DNA of 64,000 bases from Gemmatimonadota bacterium (GTDB lineage Bacteria > Gemmatimonadota > Gemmatimonadetes > Gemmatimonadales > Gemmatimonadaceae), in assembly GCA_003134685.1 (NCBI GenBank), contig PLCA01000002.1, positions 459,966-523,965 on the forward strand. Direction: 5' to 3'. The notes below the pieces were generated by a model, which did no database searches, was not told where the DNA came from, and worked only from the letters and a program-made list of their open reading frames with translations. The position numbers and the translations under genes were made by a program. Numbering within the stretch: the first letter of the stretch is position 1; every line of letters starts with the position of its first letter. Positions 41,990-51,435 of this stretch are shown here, piece by piece.

Positions 41990-44491
41990 TTACATCACTG
42001 CCCTAAGTCCGAAGCTAAGCGTCCGTCCGGGCACGACCGTAACGTTGTCCGGCTCGCCGTGCTGTCTGTTGAGAAGGTTCTCGCCACTCAAGTTGAGCGA
42101 GAGCCCGCGGTACAAGGTCCTGCCGATGCTCGCACGCAGTCGAGTAACGCCGCTGTATTTCAGCCAGTAGTTGCGCAACTGCTGGCCAACCAGCTCCGCA
42201 TCGGTCTGCGCGGAATTCGAGAACGCTCCGGCGAGCGCGATTCGGTCGTAGTCGATCCAATCCCACGATCGAGATGCCATCACAAAGGTGGTCCACCCTC
42301 CGCCGGTCCACGCGGCCGAAACGCTTCCAGTCCGTTCGGGCACCTCGAGCATTCTATCGCCGACCCGCAGGTCCCCGACGTAACCCTGTGCCACCTGCCG
42401 GACTCTGCTATCGACCGTAGAGAACGTTCCGTTCAGCGCCAGCGAGGCGATGTTCAAATCGCTCTTCACCTCCCACCCGCGATTGGTGATCTCCCCGACG
42501 TTCTGGAACAGGTACGAGATGCGCCGGTCCTCCGGGGCCACCGGCGACTGCGGATATCCCCCCGCCGGCGGCGGTCCCTGATTGGGATCGCTGGCGGCCG
42601 CGTATGCGACGCGCTGGATCAATCCCGAGGCGAGCTGGTCGTAGCGCGTCAGTTGCAGGCCGAACGTCTTGCCGACGTAGAGATCAATTCCCGTTTCAAT
42701 CCCCGACTGCTCCTCCGGCGCAAGACTCAGGAGCCGCGCCTGTCCGCGCGGATCGAACCACGCGGTTTCGCGCATCGAAGTTGTCGCCGGACGAATGCCG
42801 CGACCATACGCCGAGCGGAGCTTGACCGTGAGCAGTCCGTAGTCGTGCAGCACCGCTGCCCCAAGCATCGGGAGCATCGACACCGTGCGGTTGCTGCCAA
42901 GGGTCTCGTTGCGCTCGACGCGAAGGCCAGCGGTGATGTATCCCGCGTCGCGCCAGGACACATTCGCCTGCGCTACACCCGCGCTCGTCCACCGGCGCAC
43001 GACCGACGCGACCGCCGAGCCGTTCGCCGTCTGAACGGAGACCGTGTCGGGCTGCGAGCGGAAATCGAGCAGCGAATTCTCCCCGGAAAACGTCAATGTC
43101 GTCGCGAGCTTGTCGGCGTCGCCGAGCCTGGCGATGCTGCTCAAGCGAAGGGTCCCGAGATTCGCGTTCCCGCCCGCAGTGCCGAGGTCCGGTCCGGATG
43201 CCGAGGGAAGCGGGGTGTGATAGTCGACAAGATTCATGAGCCTGCTTCCGTCGAAGCCGGCGACAATCGCATGCGTCCAGCGTTCGCTCTGAACGATCGT
43301 TGCGGTCCCGCCCAACGTGTACTCCTGCACCGATTGCGGTGTAGCCTGTCCGATTCGAGTGGCGCTCACGGAATCACGGAAGAGCGGGCTCGACGGATCT
43401 GCCGACTCGCTCACAAAGATTCTTGCAGTGCCCGTCGCAATCAGCCTGGACCGCACCAGGCGAAATCCCGCGTTCCCCGTCGTATGCCGCGCAAATGCCC
43501 CCGGCAGATACTCACCGACTCCGCCGGACGTGAAACTCGCGCTGCCGGATTGGGCGCTCGATCCTTCCCGGACGGTGATCGCATGATCCTGCGTGATAGC
43601 CGAGCGAGGCATGTACGCGCTCGATGCCGCGCCGACCGCGGATCGCGCCACGGTACTCGCACCACCGTTGGAGCCATCGTGCCGGGTCACGATGTTGATC
43701 ACGCCGCTGATCGCGTCCGATCCGTAGAGCGCGGCTCCCTGGGGGCCGCGAATCACTTCGATGCGCTCGACCGTCTCGGGCGTGAACTGGGTGATCAGCA
43801 GTGGATTCGCCAGCTCGATTCCATCCACGTAGATCTTCGGATAGCTGGAACCGAAAGAGCTGGTCCCTCTGATGCTCCCGTAATGCGCGACCAGCGATGT
43901 CGGCGCGCTCTGCCAGACCCACAGCCCTGGCACCAGGTCGCTCAAAGCCTGCGCGAGATTGCCCTCCGCATAGCGGGAGAGCTCAGCGCCGCTGACGACG
44001 TTCATCGCCACGGTGAGCCGGCGAACAGGGGCCTCGATCGCGCCGCCCGTCACGACGACGCGGTCCAGAACGCGCGGCACACGCTCGCTTTGTTCGCTGT
44101 TGCCCGGCGTTTCTGAAGGCGTGAGCACGACGTGCTCGCCCCCTGCGGAAATCGGAAGGACTGGCGTTCCCCGGAGCAGAAGGCCGAGTGCCTCTCCAAC
44201 AGGAATTGCGTCGAATGAGGCACAGACTCTGTTGTCGAGCGGAATGGCTTCCGACACGTAGGAGAGACGGATCCGCGCGTCTGACGAGACGCGATCCAGA
44301 GCATCCCGCAGCGAGATGTCTCGCACGTGCAGCGAGACGCGCCGGTCGAGCGGGGCACTCCACGTTTGCAGCGATGCCAGGAGTGAGCTGGACGTGGAGC
44401 ACGATTGCGCGCGGACGGGCGACGCGACCAATATGGCCCCGGCGACCAGCAATACTATCGGGCGTCGGCCGCGCGAACGTATTGCGCTCAC
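41990..44491 (-). CDS. TonB-dependent receptor with N-terminal STN signalling domain
   Basis: About 833 residues from GTG 44491, chosen because it places a normal signal peptide (RPIVLLVAGAILVASPVRAQ) at the N-terminus and leaves the FecR 3' end free. Mature domains are an STN domain (about 30-110, VSLHVRDISLRDALDRVSSD), a plug (about 150-280, with RIEVIRGPQGAALYGSDAISGVINI) and a 22-strand barrel. STN domains contact a FecR partner, and fecR lies 13 bp upstream. It imports a TonB-dependent ligand of unknown identity and may signal to the ECF factor. Confidence 0.9.
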   Translation of the reverse strand: MSAIRSRGRRPIVLLVAGAILVASPVRAQSCSTSSSLLASLQTWSAPLDRRVSLHVRDISLRDALDRVSSDARIRLSYVSEAIPLDNRVCASFDAIPVGEALGLLLRGTPVLPISAGGEHVVLTPSETPGNSEQSERVPRVLDRVVVTGGAIEAPVRRLTVAMNVVSGAELSRYAEGNLAQALSDLVPGLWVWQSAPTSLVAHYGSIRGTSSFGSSYPKIYVDGIELANPLLITQFTPETVERIEVIRGPQGAALYGSDAISGVINIVTRHDGSNGGASTVARSAVGAASSAYMPRSAITQDHAITVREGSSAQSGSASFTSGGVGEYLPGAFARHTTGNAGFRLVRSRLIATGTARIFVSESADPSSPLFRDSVSATRIGQATPQSVQEYTLGGTATIVQSERWTHAIVAGFDGSRLMNLVDYHTPLPSASGPDLGTAGGNANLGTLRLSSIARLGDADKLATTLTFSGENSLLDFRSQPDTVSVQTANGSAVASVVRRWTSAGVAQANVSWRDAGYITAGLRVERNETLGSNRTVSMLPMLGAAVLHDYGLLTVKLRSAYGRGIRPATTSMRETAWFDPRGQARLLSLAPEEQSGIETGIDLYVGKTFGLQLTRYDQLASGLIQRVAYAAASDPNQGPPPAGGYPQSPVAPEDRRISYLFQNVGEITNRGWEVKSDLNIASLALNGTFSTVDSRVRQVAQGYVGDLRVGDRMLEVPERTGSVSAAWTGGGWTTFVMASRSWDWIDYDRIALAGAFSNSAQTDAELVGQQLRNYWLKYSGVTRLRASIGRTLYRGLSLNLSGENLLNRQHGEPDNVTVVPGRTLSFGLRAVM

Positions 44492-44504
44492 CGCGTAACT
44501 GGTC

Positions 44505-45572
44505 CTAGTACCGAGCTCCAGACGCCGTTGCCCGATAGAGTATCGCGACGTTTCCCTTTCGCTCGATGCGCGCACCGAGCGAAAGGGCGATGACATTGAG
44601 AACTCTGTCAACCGGCTCACCAGAAAAAGATGCGGTCAGGTGAAGATTCGCGAGCGAGGAATCCGCCACCCGTAGCTGTACTCCGTACCATCGGTAAAGT
44701 TCTGCACCTACAAGAACGAGCGGTGCATCGCGAAAGACAAGGCGCCCCTGAGTCCAGGCGAGGTCATCGTCGGAAACAACCGATCTTTCGATCAGCACGA
44801 CCCCCTTTGTGTCTACGGTGGCGCGATCGCGCGCGTTGAGAATCTGGTCCCGGTCGCGATCCTCGGCTGGTCCGATCGATACCATTCCCGAATCCACGAC
44901 TACCCGAGTGCCCGCGCTGTCGTCGTTGTCGACCGAAAAGGCGGTTCCGACGTCCTGGATGACGATCTTCCCGGCTTTCACCGTGAACGGATGCGCCGGA
45001 TCGTGGACCACACTGAAGTAGGCTACGCCATCGATTAGGACGAGCCGATCCCGGTTATCCGGCCCGAGGGAAGGGACAAGCAGTCGGCTGGTCGGCCCGA
45101 GAAGGACCGTGGTTCCATCTTTGAGCACGACCTGCCGCCGCTCGCCAACAGAGGTGGCGTAGGTCTGAACGTCCGCATCCGCGCGCGACCGGCGGACGTT
45201 CTGCCAGAGCATCGTCCCACCGAAGATGATGATCGCCGCCGCAGCCACCCGCAGCAGCCCACTGACGCTGCGATCAGGACTGGCACTTGCGAGCCGCGGG
45301 GCGAACGGAATGACCTTCGGTTCATTGAAGCGGGACTTCGCGTATTCGAGCGCGCCCTCTACGTCGATGTCAGGCGAGTCCTCGTATGCTACATTCGCAA
45401 GCACGGACTCGAGCAGCCGCACGACCTTGATCCGATGGGGATCGGCTTCAACCCATCGCTCTGTCGCTTCGGCCTCCCCGCCGCCAGCTTCACCCGTCAG
45501 GTAGCGTGCAATACGCTCCCAATCGTCTGGGCTGATATAGGCGGAACCCTCGTCCGGTTTCGACATATTCAT
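44505..45572 (-). CDS. FecR-family anti-sigma/transmembrane regulator
   Basis: About 355 residues; start codons at 45587 (GTG), 45572 and 45566 (ATG) are all possible, and 45572 is used here. An N-terminal cytoplasmic region with a DUF4880-like segment (DDWERIARYLTGEAGGGEAEATERWVEADP) is followed by a membrane helix (about 105-125) and the FecR domain (about 130-240, GERRQVVLKDGTTVLLGPTS). A C-terminal STN-like module follows (about 275-350, LYRWYGVQLRVADSSLANLHLTASF). It should hold the divergent ECF sigma factor until the receptor signals. Confidence 0.9.
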   Translation of the reverse strand: MNMSKPDEGSAYISPDDWERIARYLTGEAGGGEAEATERWVEADPHRIKVVRLLESVLANVAYEDSPDIDVEGALEYAKSRFNEPKVIPFAPRLASASPDRSVSGLLRVAAAAIIIFGGTMLWQNVRRSRADADVQTYATSVGERRQVVLKDGTTVLLGPTSRLLVPSLGPDNRDRLVLIDGVAYFSVVHDPAHPFTVKAGKIVIQDVGTAFSVDNDDSAGTRVVVDSGMVSIGPAEDRDRDQILNARDRATVDTKGVVLIERSVVSDDDLAWTQGRLVFRDAPLVLVGAELYRWYGVQLRVADSSLANLHLTASFSGEPVDRVLNVIALSLGARIERKGNVAILYRATASGARY

Positions 45573-45608
45573 TAATAAGACAGACACCCGAACCGGACGC
45601 TACCCTAC

Positions 45609-46196
45609 TTGGACACAAACAACGCGAGCGAGCGGGATCTGCGGGAGCGCATCCGGGCCGGGGACGAGGGCGCCTTCGATGCCGTTTTCCGGTCGCACTA
45701 TCCGCACCTCGTGCGAATGGCGGAGTCGGTCGTTCGCGAGCGCGCACTCGCCGAGGAGATAGCGCAGGATGTCATGCTCGAGTTGTGGCGCCGCCGCGAA
45801 TCGCTCGTAGTTGAACAAACTTTTCGCGCCTATCTCATACGATCCACCCGCAATCGGGCGCTCAATCATGTTCGACACCAGCGAATCGTTGCGCGCGAGG
45901 CCGCCTTTGCGGCCCTCGACTCTCCAAGCTCGCCGTCCGCGGAAGAAGAGGTCCTTGGTGTCGAGCTCGAGCGTGCGATACGTGATGCGATAGAAGGACT
46001 TTCGGAGAATTGCCGGGAAGTCTTTCAGTTGAGTCGCCAGAGCGGCCTCAAGTACGCCGAGATTGCGAGCACGCTTGAGATCTCCATCAAGACGGTTGAG
46101 AAGCGAATGGGGCAAGCCCTCTCGGAGCTGCGCGAGCGCCTCGCGCCGTGGATGCCCGGCGCGAGGGGAGAAAGCGGGCGGAAAACGCCGGTGTAG
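45609..46196 (+). CDS. ECF sigma factor (FecI-like)
   Basis: A 195-residue sigma-70-family factor with a TTG start. Region 2 spans about 15-85 (DAVFRSHYPHLVRMAESVV, EEIAQDVMLELWRRR, RAYLIRSTRNRALNHVR) and region 4 about 130-185 (CREVFQLSRQSGLKYAEIAS, ISIKTVEKRM). It is divergent from fecR with a 36 bp gap and should direct transcription of the fecR-TonB unit and perhaps of the lipoprotein gene that follows. Confidence 0.92.
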   Translation: MDTNNASERDLRERIRAGDEGAFDAVFRSHYPHLVRMAESVVRERALAEEIAQDVMLELWRRRESLVVEQTFRAYLIRSTRNRALNHVRHQRIVAREAAFAALDSPSSPSAEEEVLGVELERAIRDAIEGLSENCREVFQLSRQSGLKYAEIASTLEISIKTVEKRMGQALSELRERLAPWMPGARGESGRKTPV

Positions 46197-46212
46197 GGTA
46201 TCCAAGGGCTCA

Positions 46213-46279
46213 AGTGTCTCTCCTTCCAGAAGCAATTGCGCGCGGCTCAGAAACGCGCAGTCCAACTTTCGGAGACACT
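46213..46279 (+). promoter_or_regulatory. inverted repeat overlapping a ribosome binding site
   Basis: AGTGTCTC (46213-46220) and GAGACACT (46272-46279) are perfectly complementary. The second arm contains the GGAGA ribosome site of the lipoprotein gene that starts at 46282. Paired in RNA, they would hide that site. It could also be a promoter-region operator. Confidence 0.4.
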
Positions 46280-46281
46280 CT

Positions 46282-47259
46282 ATGCCCAGTCCACTCAGAA
46301 TTCTTTTCATAGCTGGTGCGGGTGCGGTCATGGCCGCATGCGCGACCGACAATGCTACCTCACCGGTTGCCTCGTCACTGGCGGCCGCTGCTCTCGTCTC
46401 GGCTCCACTCAGCTTCGGCGCGACCAATAGCAGCTTTGTTGGAAACTCGGCGCCAACCAATGCGTTTGTGCCAACGGGAATGGCCGTTGGCGAAAGCTCC
46501 GGCGATCATGGAGGCCCCGGCTGGGGCGAATTCATGGGCGGCGGAATCGGGGAAGCCTTTATCGGAGGTCTTGGGTTTGGGCCCGGAATTGGCAGAGGCC
46601 CGTTCGAGAATTTCGGCAGACGTGAAGCCGGAGACTCCGACAGTGAGGAATCCGATGCTTTCGACCACTCCGATAACTGCGCCTTTTCATCGACCACGAA
46701 TCGGGTCGAATGCGCGACAATCACCCATGATGGACTCACCATAACCCGCTCGTTCTCGTTCCTGGACGCGCTGGGGGTGGTTCAGCAGGCGTTCGACACC
46801 GCCAAGACCAACACCGTCAACATCAAGAAGAGCGTGAGCGGCACCGTCACTCACCACGAGACGGCCACGAGCACGGTCAACGGGTCCAGTGACCTGACTG
46901 TGTCCGGCCTCGCATCAGGCAGCACGCAGCGCACCGTGAGCGACACATCGGCAGGAACAGATGCGACAACGGGCACTCGGAACGGAGTGGCGTTCACGGC
47001 ATCGCGATCGGCGGGTGACACCACAACGGCGCTCGTGATACCGATTCAGAATGACCATCCGACCTATCCTACTGCTGGCACAATTGTTCGGTCGATGACG
47101 GCTACGGTCACAATGACTGGCCAGACTCCTTCGATGTCATCGAGGCGGGAAGTCATCACGTTCGACGGATCGGCGACTGCCAAGGTCGTCATCACTCAGG
47201 ACGGAGTCACCAAGAACTGCACAAAGCCGCTGCCACACGGACGGCTGACTTGCGCGTAG
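46282..47259 (+). CDS. hypothetical lipoprotein with glycine-rich segment
   Basis: A 325-residue protein from ATG 46282, which has GGAGA before it. A lipoprotein signal ends at Cys20 (VMAAC). A Gly/Phe-rich low-complexity part (about 70-110, GGGIGEAFIGGLGFGPG) and an acidic stretch follow. The rest is Thr/Ser-rich beta structure with Cys pairs, like many surface-exposed proteins. No family is recognised. It follows the ECF sigma gene on the same strand, and an inverted repeat covers its ribosome site. Confidence 0.7.
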   Translation: MPSPLRILFIAGAGAVMAACATDNATSPVASSLAAAALVSAPLSFGATNSSFVGNSAPTNAFVPTGMAVGESSGDHGGPGWGEFMGGGIGEAFIGGLGFGPGIGRGPFENFGRREAGDSDSEESDAFDHSDNCAFSSTTNRVECATITHDGLTITRSFSFLDALGVVQQAFDTAKTNTVNIKKSVSGTVTHHETATSTVNGSSDLTVSGLASGSTQRTVSDTSAGTDATTGTRNGVAFTASRSAGDTTTALVIPIQNDHPTYPTAGTIVRSMTATVTMTGQTPSMSSRREVITFDGSATAKVVITQDGVTKNCTKPLPHGRLTCA

Positions 47260-47457
47260 TCGGTATAGATACGGGTTCGTTGGCGCACCCAGCGCGAATC
47301 CCGTAGTGCACCTTCAGTCCGGTCTTCACTCGCACGGGCCGGGCTGCTGGTGCCTTTTCGCTGAGCTTGCTTTGACGCGGCGATCAGGTTGTGGCGCGAA
47401 CAGCAAGCTGCAACGTTCGGTCAGCTCAAGCTGACGTCTTGTTCAGTTGCAGTTCTA

Positions 47458-47808
47458 TCAGGCGGATCTCGCCCCGTCAGATTTCGCGATGCGCTTGGCC
47501 CGTTCGCAAAGTGTCCGGAGCTCGGGTTGGGAGAGATCTTCCCATTGGGCTGGAATCGGAATGAGCCGCCGCTTTTCGTGGAGCGACTCGAATGTCAGCC
47601 AGCCGGCTCCGTAGCCCTCGGAGAGGGTGATGCGGCGTTGGCTCGTGGTGCGCCGTTCCGACCCGCTTCGGCGCTCAGTTCCGCCCCAGGCGAAATACTG
47701 CGGACGGCGCCGATCCGACTCGCACATCCGCCGCTCCATCTTGGTCGGCTGTGAGTCCCAGACCTGCCAGTACGCGCCATCTCTGTCCACGAAAGTCCGA
47801 TATGACAT
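47458..47808 (-). CDS. hypothetical small basic protein
   Basis: A 116-residue Arg-rich protein starting MSYRTFVDRDGAYWQVWD, with a run of basic residues (GTERRSGSERRTTSQRR) and a second part GAGWLTFESLHEKRRLIPIP. It reads as a real cytoplasmic protein, but I do not recognise it. A small hairpin (GATGCC/GGCATC, near 47868-47886) lies upstream. The gap before it (47260-47457) contains no supported gene. Confidence 0.6.
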   Translation of the reverse strand: MSYRTFVDRDGAYWQVWDSQPTKMERRMCESDRRRPQYFAWGGTERRSGSERRTTSQRRITLSEGYGAGWLTFESLHEKRRLIPIPAQWEDLSQPELRTLCERAKRIAKSDGARSA

Positions 47809-47980
47809 TATTTATCACCTCACGCGCGGCGGCCTCACGCGTCTGCTGATCAGTCGTGCAGGAAAGATGCCATTTCCTGGCATCCGGGAAACTGACTTAA
47901 ATATATGTTTCCCAAGGGGTTATCCTCTTTGAATACTACCCCCGTACCGCGCCAAAGATAGGGCTTATCCGGTTAGAATT

Positions 47981-49525
47981 TTACCTTCCGAAGTCCGCCA
48001 ATGTCTCACTCATGACGTCGATCATGGCCTTGGCAGTCCATCGGTCCCGACCATTGTAGAGGAAGGAGAAGGCCAGGACTTCACCATTTACGGCCGTGAC
48101 GTACCCGGCCAACGCAATGACGTCGTTGGTGGTGCCAGTCTTGGCGTGGAGGTTTCCCTCGGCTGGGGTGTTCCGCATGCGCCGCTTCAGGAGCTCGGAG
48201 TCGCCGGCCACCGGGAGCGAGGAGTGGAGCCAAGGACCCCATGCGGCGCGGTGGGCATAGCCCAGTAGTTGGACCTGCGCTCGCGGCGTCACGCGATCGA
48301 TGGTCGAGAGGCCGCTACCGTCTTTGAAGACGAGACTGCCGGTGTCCACGCCTACCTTGGTGGCGAAAAACGAATCTAGGACGGCGCTGGCGTTCGCCAC
48401 TGTTCCGACCGCGTCACGCTGTGGACCGCGCGCTGCGTCCCTGAACAACAATTCGGCGTAGTGGTTGATGCTCTCCCGGTTCATCGCCGCGATCATGCTT
48501 GCGAGTGGCGGAGAACGCAGGCTCGCGACCTTGACCCCCGTGGGAGGAGTCTTGCCGAGGCGGATTCCGCCGTCGACTTTGACCCCGCGCGCGATCAGGG
48601 CGTTCAAGAACGCGCCGGTAGCGAAGCTCGCCGGATCTTCGACGATGTAGACATATCTGCGCGTGCTGGTTCGCGATCCAATCGATCCGTTGGCGACGAT
48701 CGTACCGTTGCCCTGCTTTCGGAATGAGAGCCGCGCTCCGCCGCCCGCCACTGTGCGAACGTTGGCAACAAGCGGGATCGCGCTCGTGGAGGGCTCGAGG
48801 ACGACGGTCGCCGAGCTGCCCGGCGCGCTTGGCGTCACCGCGACCACGACCACATTCTCATTCAGCGAGAGCGCGGATACCCGCGCGGCGTAGGACGCCT
48901 GGAGATAGCGCGCGAGCCATCCCTCCGGAACCTTCTGGTCGTCGAACCCCGATGCATCGCCGATGACGCTGCCGGTCACGTGCTTGATACCGTTCGACGC
49001 GACGAGATCGGCGAGACGATTCATCGGAGCCGATGGACCGCCCGGCAGAAATTTGCCGGAAAGAGCAGGATCGCCATCGCCTCGGATGTAAAGATTTCCG
49101 GTGAGCGTTCCGTCGGGACCGACGGGCGCGTCACGCAGCGCGTCAGTGCTGAACTGGTAGTTCGGCCCAAACCGCTCGAACGCGATCGCGCTCGTCAACA
49201 GCTTCATGGTCGATGCGGGAAGCATCTGCTCGCCCGCGTTGTTCGCGTAGAGCGTGTCGCCGCGAGTGAGCGACACCACCATCGCGCCCCACATTCCTCC
49301 GCGAATGCGTCCAGCGAGTCCGCCGAGCGTTGCGGCCAGGTCGGCCGAGCTCCGCGGCGTGCCGTACCGGACAACGGGAACGGCGGGCGGCCTGTTACGG
49401 CCGGGTCTCCGTACGCGGCGTCGGGAGGTAGTTGCCCTTTTGGTCTGTGCCTCGAGAATGGCTGGAGCGGCGGCGCAGACGGTGAGCGCCACTAGAATTG
49501 CGATTCGAATTTTACGAGAGAACAT
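47981..49525 (-). CDS. dacB: D-alanyl-D-alanine carboxypeptidase/endopeptidase (PBP4 type)
   Basis: A 514-residue exported penicillin-binding protein of the S13 family that trims or cuts peptidoglycan peptides in the periplasm. A signal peptide (1-27) is followed by an Arg/Pro-rich segment, then the SxxK motif STMK (Ser105, Lys108), an SIN motif (ESINHYAELL) and KTG in HAKTGTTND. The large insertion between SxxK and SxN is typical of PBP4. It is divergent from the small membrane protein gene of the oxidase cluster. Confidence 0.93.
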   Translation of the reverse strand: MFSRKIRIAILVALTVCAAAPAILEAQTKRATTSRRRVRRPGRNRPPAVPVVRYGTPRSSADLAATLGGLAGRIRGGMWGAMVVSLTRGDTLYANNAGEQMLPASTMKLLTSAIAFERFGPNYQFSTDALRDAPVGPDGTLTGNLYIRGDGDPALSGKFLPGGPSAPMNRLADLVASNGIKHVTGSVIGDASGFDDQKVPEGWLARYLQASYAARVSALSLNENVVVVAVTPSAPGSSATVVLEPSTSAIPLVANVRTVAGGGARLSFRKQGNGTIVANGSIGSRTSTRRYVYIVEDPASFATGAFLNALIARGVKVDGGIRLGKTPPTGVKVASLRSPPLASMIAAMNRESINHYAELLFRDAARGPQRDAVGTVANASAVLDSFFATKVGVDTGSLVFKDGSGLSTIDRVTPRAQVQLLGYAHRAAWGPWLHSSLPVAGDSELLKRRMRNTPAEGNLHAKTGTTNDVIALAGYVTAVNGEVLAFSFLYNGRDRWTAKAMIDVMSETLADFGR

Positions 49526-49716
49526 CGTCAGCGGTTGAGCGTTGGAAAATCAACTACGGAAGAAGATGGGAACGGACGGACATCAGTTGGCGAGAACGGT
49601 GCCAGAGTCGCGACGCGTGCTCTCATCTGACGGGCAGCCGCGTCGCTTGGAATATACCCGGCGGTTGCGTATTTTCCCCGAACGAAACTTGCACCCAATC
49701 GCAGCAGAGGACACCG

Positions 49717-50220
49717 ATGGCTGAGCGGCCGCACAATTTTCTGCGCGAAGGCGTGATCACCGGTTTCATCGGCGCGACGGCGATCGCAATCTGGTTCCTC
49801 GTCGTCGACACGATTGGTGGACGTCCCTTCTACACTCCGATATTCCTCGGCAAGGGCGTCGTCAGCGTTCTGGGAAAGAACATGATGGGCGACACCGCGT
49901 TCACGCAGGTGCTGGGCTACACGATCTTCCACTACGTCGCTTTTTTCATCGTGGGAATCCTGCTGACTGTGATCGTGCACCAAGCCGAGCGCACACCGGG
50001 AATCCTGGCCGGCTTGGTCGTGGCGGTAGTGATCATGTCGCTCGGCTTCTACATGATCGCGGCGGCTTTCGCTCAGTCGGCGCTCGGCCAGATCGCCTGG
50101 GTTCAGGTTTTTGTGGCCAATCTCGTGGCGACGACGCTGATGCTCGGTTATCTGTGGCGGAAGCACCCGAGGCTGGAGCGGCAGCTGAAGCAGGCGCTCG
50201 AAGGAACTGACGACGATTAG
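49717..50220 (+). CDS. four-helix membrane protein next to the oxidase operon
   Basis: A 167-residue protein from ATG 49717, with GCAGAGG upstream. It has four membrane helices (about 12-32, 62-85, 92-115 and 122-145) and polar ends. It faces the oxidase operon and shares four bases with the stop of ctaG. I do not recognise a family, but its place suggests a link to the respiratory chain or its assembly. Confidence 0.7.
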   Translation: MAERPHNFLREGVITGFIGATAIAIWFLVVDTIGGRPFYTPIFLGKGVVSVLGKNMMGDTAFTQVLGYTIFHYVAFFIVGILLTVIVHQAERTPGILAGLVVAVVIMSLGFYMIAAAFAQSALGQIAWVQVFVANLVATTLMLGYLWRKHPRLERQLKQALEGTDDD

Positions 50221-51050
50221 GCGGTCGACGGCTTCCAGTCTACCTGAGCGCCCGCGGTCGAGTCTTCGCCGCGGGCGTTCCATTTGAAGAACACCACCGT
50301 CATGATGATGATGAAGATGAGCCCGCCCGGGATCCACATGATGAGCGCGCCAAGCAGCTGATCCTCGAGCGGAGAAAGTGGCAGCACGCGCGGTGCGGCG
50401 CTGTATGCGGGATAAAGCACGTGGTCAGCCATCGCGATGTACACGGCGACGATCGACATCGGGATGCTCATCAGGAAGGCGTAGAGCATTTGCCCCGGAT
50501 ACGCGAGCCGCGGCAGCTCCGGAAGCTGGCTCATGAGCGGCCACCACATCAGCACCGCGGCAACCATGAACATCAGGTGCTCGAGGATGTGCAGATTGTG
50601 ATTCGCCATCGCCGCATTGTAGAACTGCGGCAGATGCCACACCGCGATCATGAGGTTGAAGACGACGAAGCAGATTGGCGCCCGCGTAAAAAATCGCGCG
50701 ATGGGCGCAATGCGAGGCCGTGACAATACCGGGCGCAACATCCAACCGGGCACTCCGGCCAGCAGCAGCGGCGGCACCGCCAGCGTTATCAAAAGATGCT
50801 GGACCATGTGCGCGCTGAAGAGATAGTCATCGCTCAGATCGTGAATCGGACCGTTGAGCGAGGCGAACAACAGTAGCAGGCCGGAGAAGTAGTAAATCTT
50901 CTGGGAGCGGGTTGGCTCTTGCCGGAATCTGCGGGACGCCCAGATGTAGAGCGCGCCGAGCGCTGCGATACCGATGGCGGTACTGGGGTGAACAGACCAT
51001 CGCCACCAGCTGAGATTGGCGATTGGATGCAGCAGCGCCAGAAACAACAT
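50217..51050 (-). CDS. ctaG: caa3-type oxidase assembly protein CtaG
   Basis: A 277-residue membrane protein with seven helices of the caa3_CtaG family. Typical parts are LNGPIHDLSDDYLFSAHMVQHLLITLAVPPLLL and HNLHILEHLMFMVAAVLMWWPL, with conserved His residues likely to handle copper. It helps assemble the copper centres of caa3 oxidase. It is the last gene of the operon, 1 bp after the subunit IV stop. Confidence 0.92.
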   Translation of the reverse strand: MLFLALLHPIANLSWWRWSVHPSTAIGIAALGALYIWASRRFRQEPTRSQKIYYFSGLLLLFASLNGPIHDLSDDYLFSAHMVQHLLITLAVPPLLLAGVPGWMLRPVLSRPRIAPIARFFTRAPICFVVFNLMIAVWHLPQFYNAAMANHNLHILEHLMFMVAAVLMWWPLMSQLPELPRLAYPGQMLYAFLMSIPMSIVAVYIAMADHVLYPAYSAAPRVLPLSPLEDQLLGALIMWIPGGLIFIIIMTVVFFKWNARGEDSTAGAQVDWKPSTA

Positions 51051-51051
51051 G

Positions 51052-51426
51052 CTACATGATCTTGATGTGGAGATGTCCGAAAAGGAAGAGCAACCCGATC
51101 AGCGTGATACTCGCCACCAGGAGGGGACCGGTGAAGAGCACTCGGAAGAGTCTGTGATCGTACTTGAGGTGCATGTAGAACATCACGACGATCGTAAACT
51201 TCAACCCCGAGAGAAACAGCAACGTGGGTACGAACCCCCGTGAGGCGGCGAAGGAAGGAAGGTAAAAGGCCCAGACCTCACCGACCGTGATCAGCGTGAG
51301 TATGAGGGCGACCTTCCAGTAGATGGACCAGTCCGGATGGGCGTGCTCTTCTTCCGCGCGCGGCGTGTGTGCCTGCCCTTCGGCCGAATCCGGGAGATTG
51401 GTCATGCTGGCGTGAGAGTCCATCAT
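51052..51426 (-). CDS. ctaF: cytochrome c oxidase subunit IV
   Basis: A 124-residue membrane protein with three helices (about 35-55, 65-85 and 95-120), of the small subunit-IV type seen in caa3 oxidases: IYWKVALILTLITVGEVWAF, then SGLKFTIVVMFYMHLKYDHRLFR. It lies between subunit III and ctaG in the operon. Confidence 0.85.
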   Translation of the reverse strand: MMDSHASMTNLPDSAEGQAHTPRAEEEHAHPDWSIYWKVALILTLITVGEVWAFYLPSFAASRGFVPTLLFLSGLKFTIVVMFYMHLKYDHRLFRVLFTGPLLVASITLIGLLFLFGHLHIKIM

Positions 51427-51435
51427 TCCTGCCGG

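Noticed and set aside
42059-44116. A 685-codon plus-strand open frame opposite the TonB receptor gene
   Set aside because: It is antisense to a clear STN-plug-barrel protein, has no recognisable motif, and is rich in Arg, Ala and Gly as expected for a shadow frame in GC-rich DNA.
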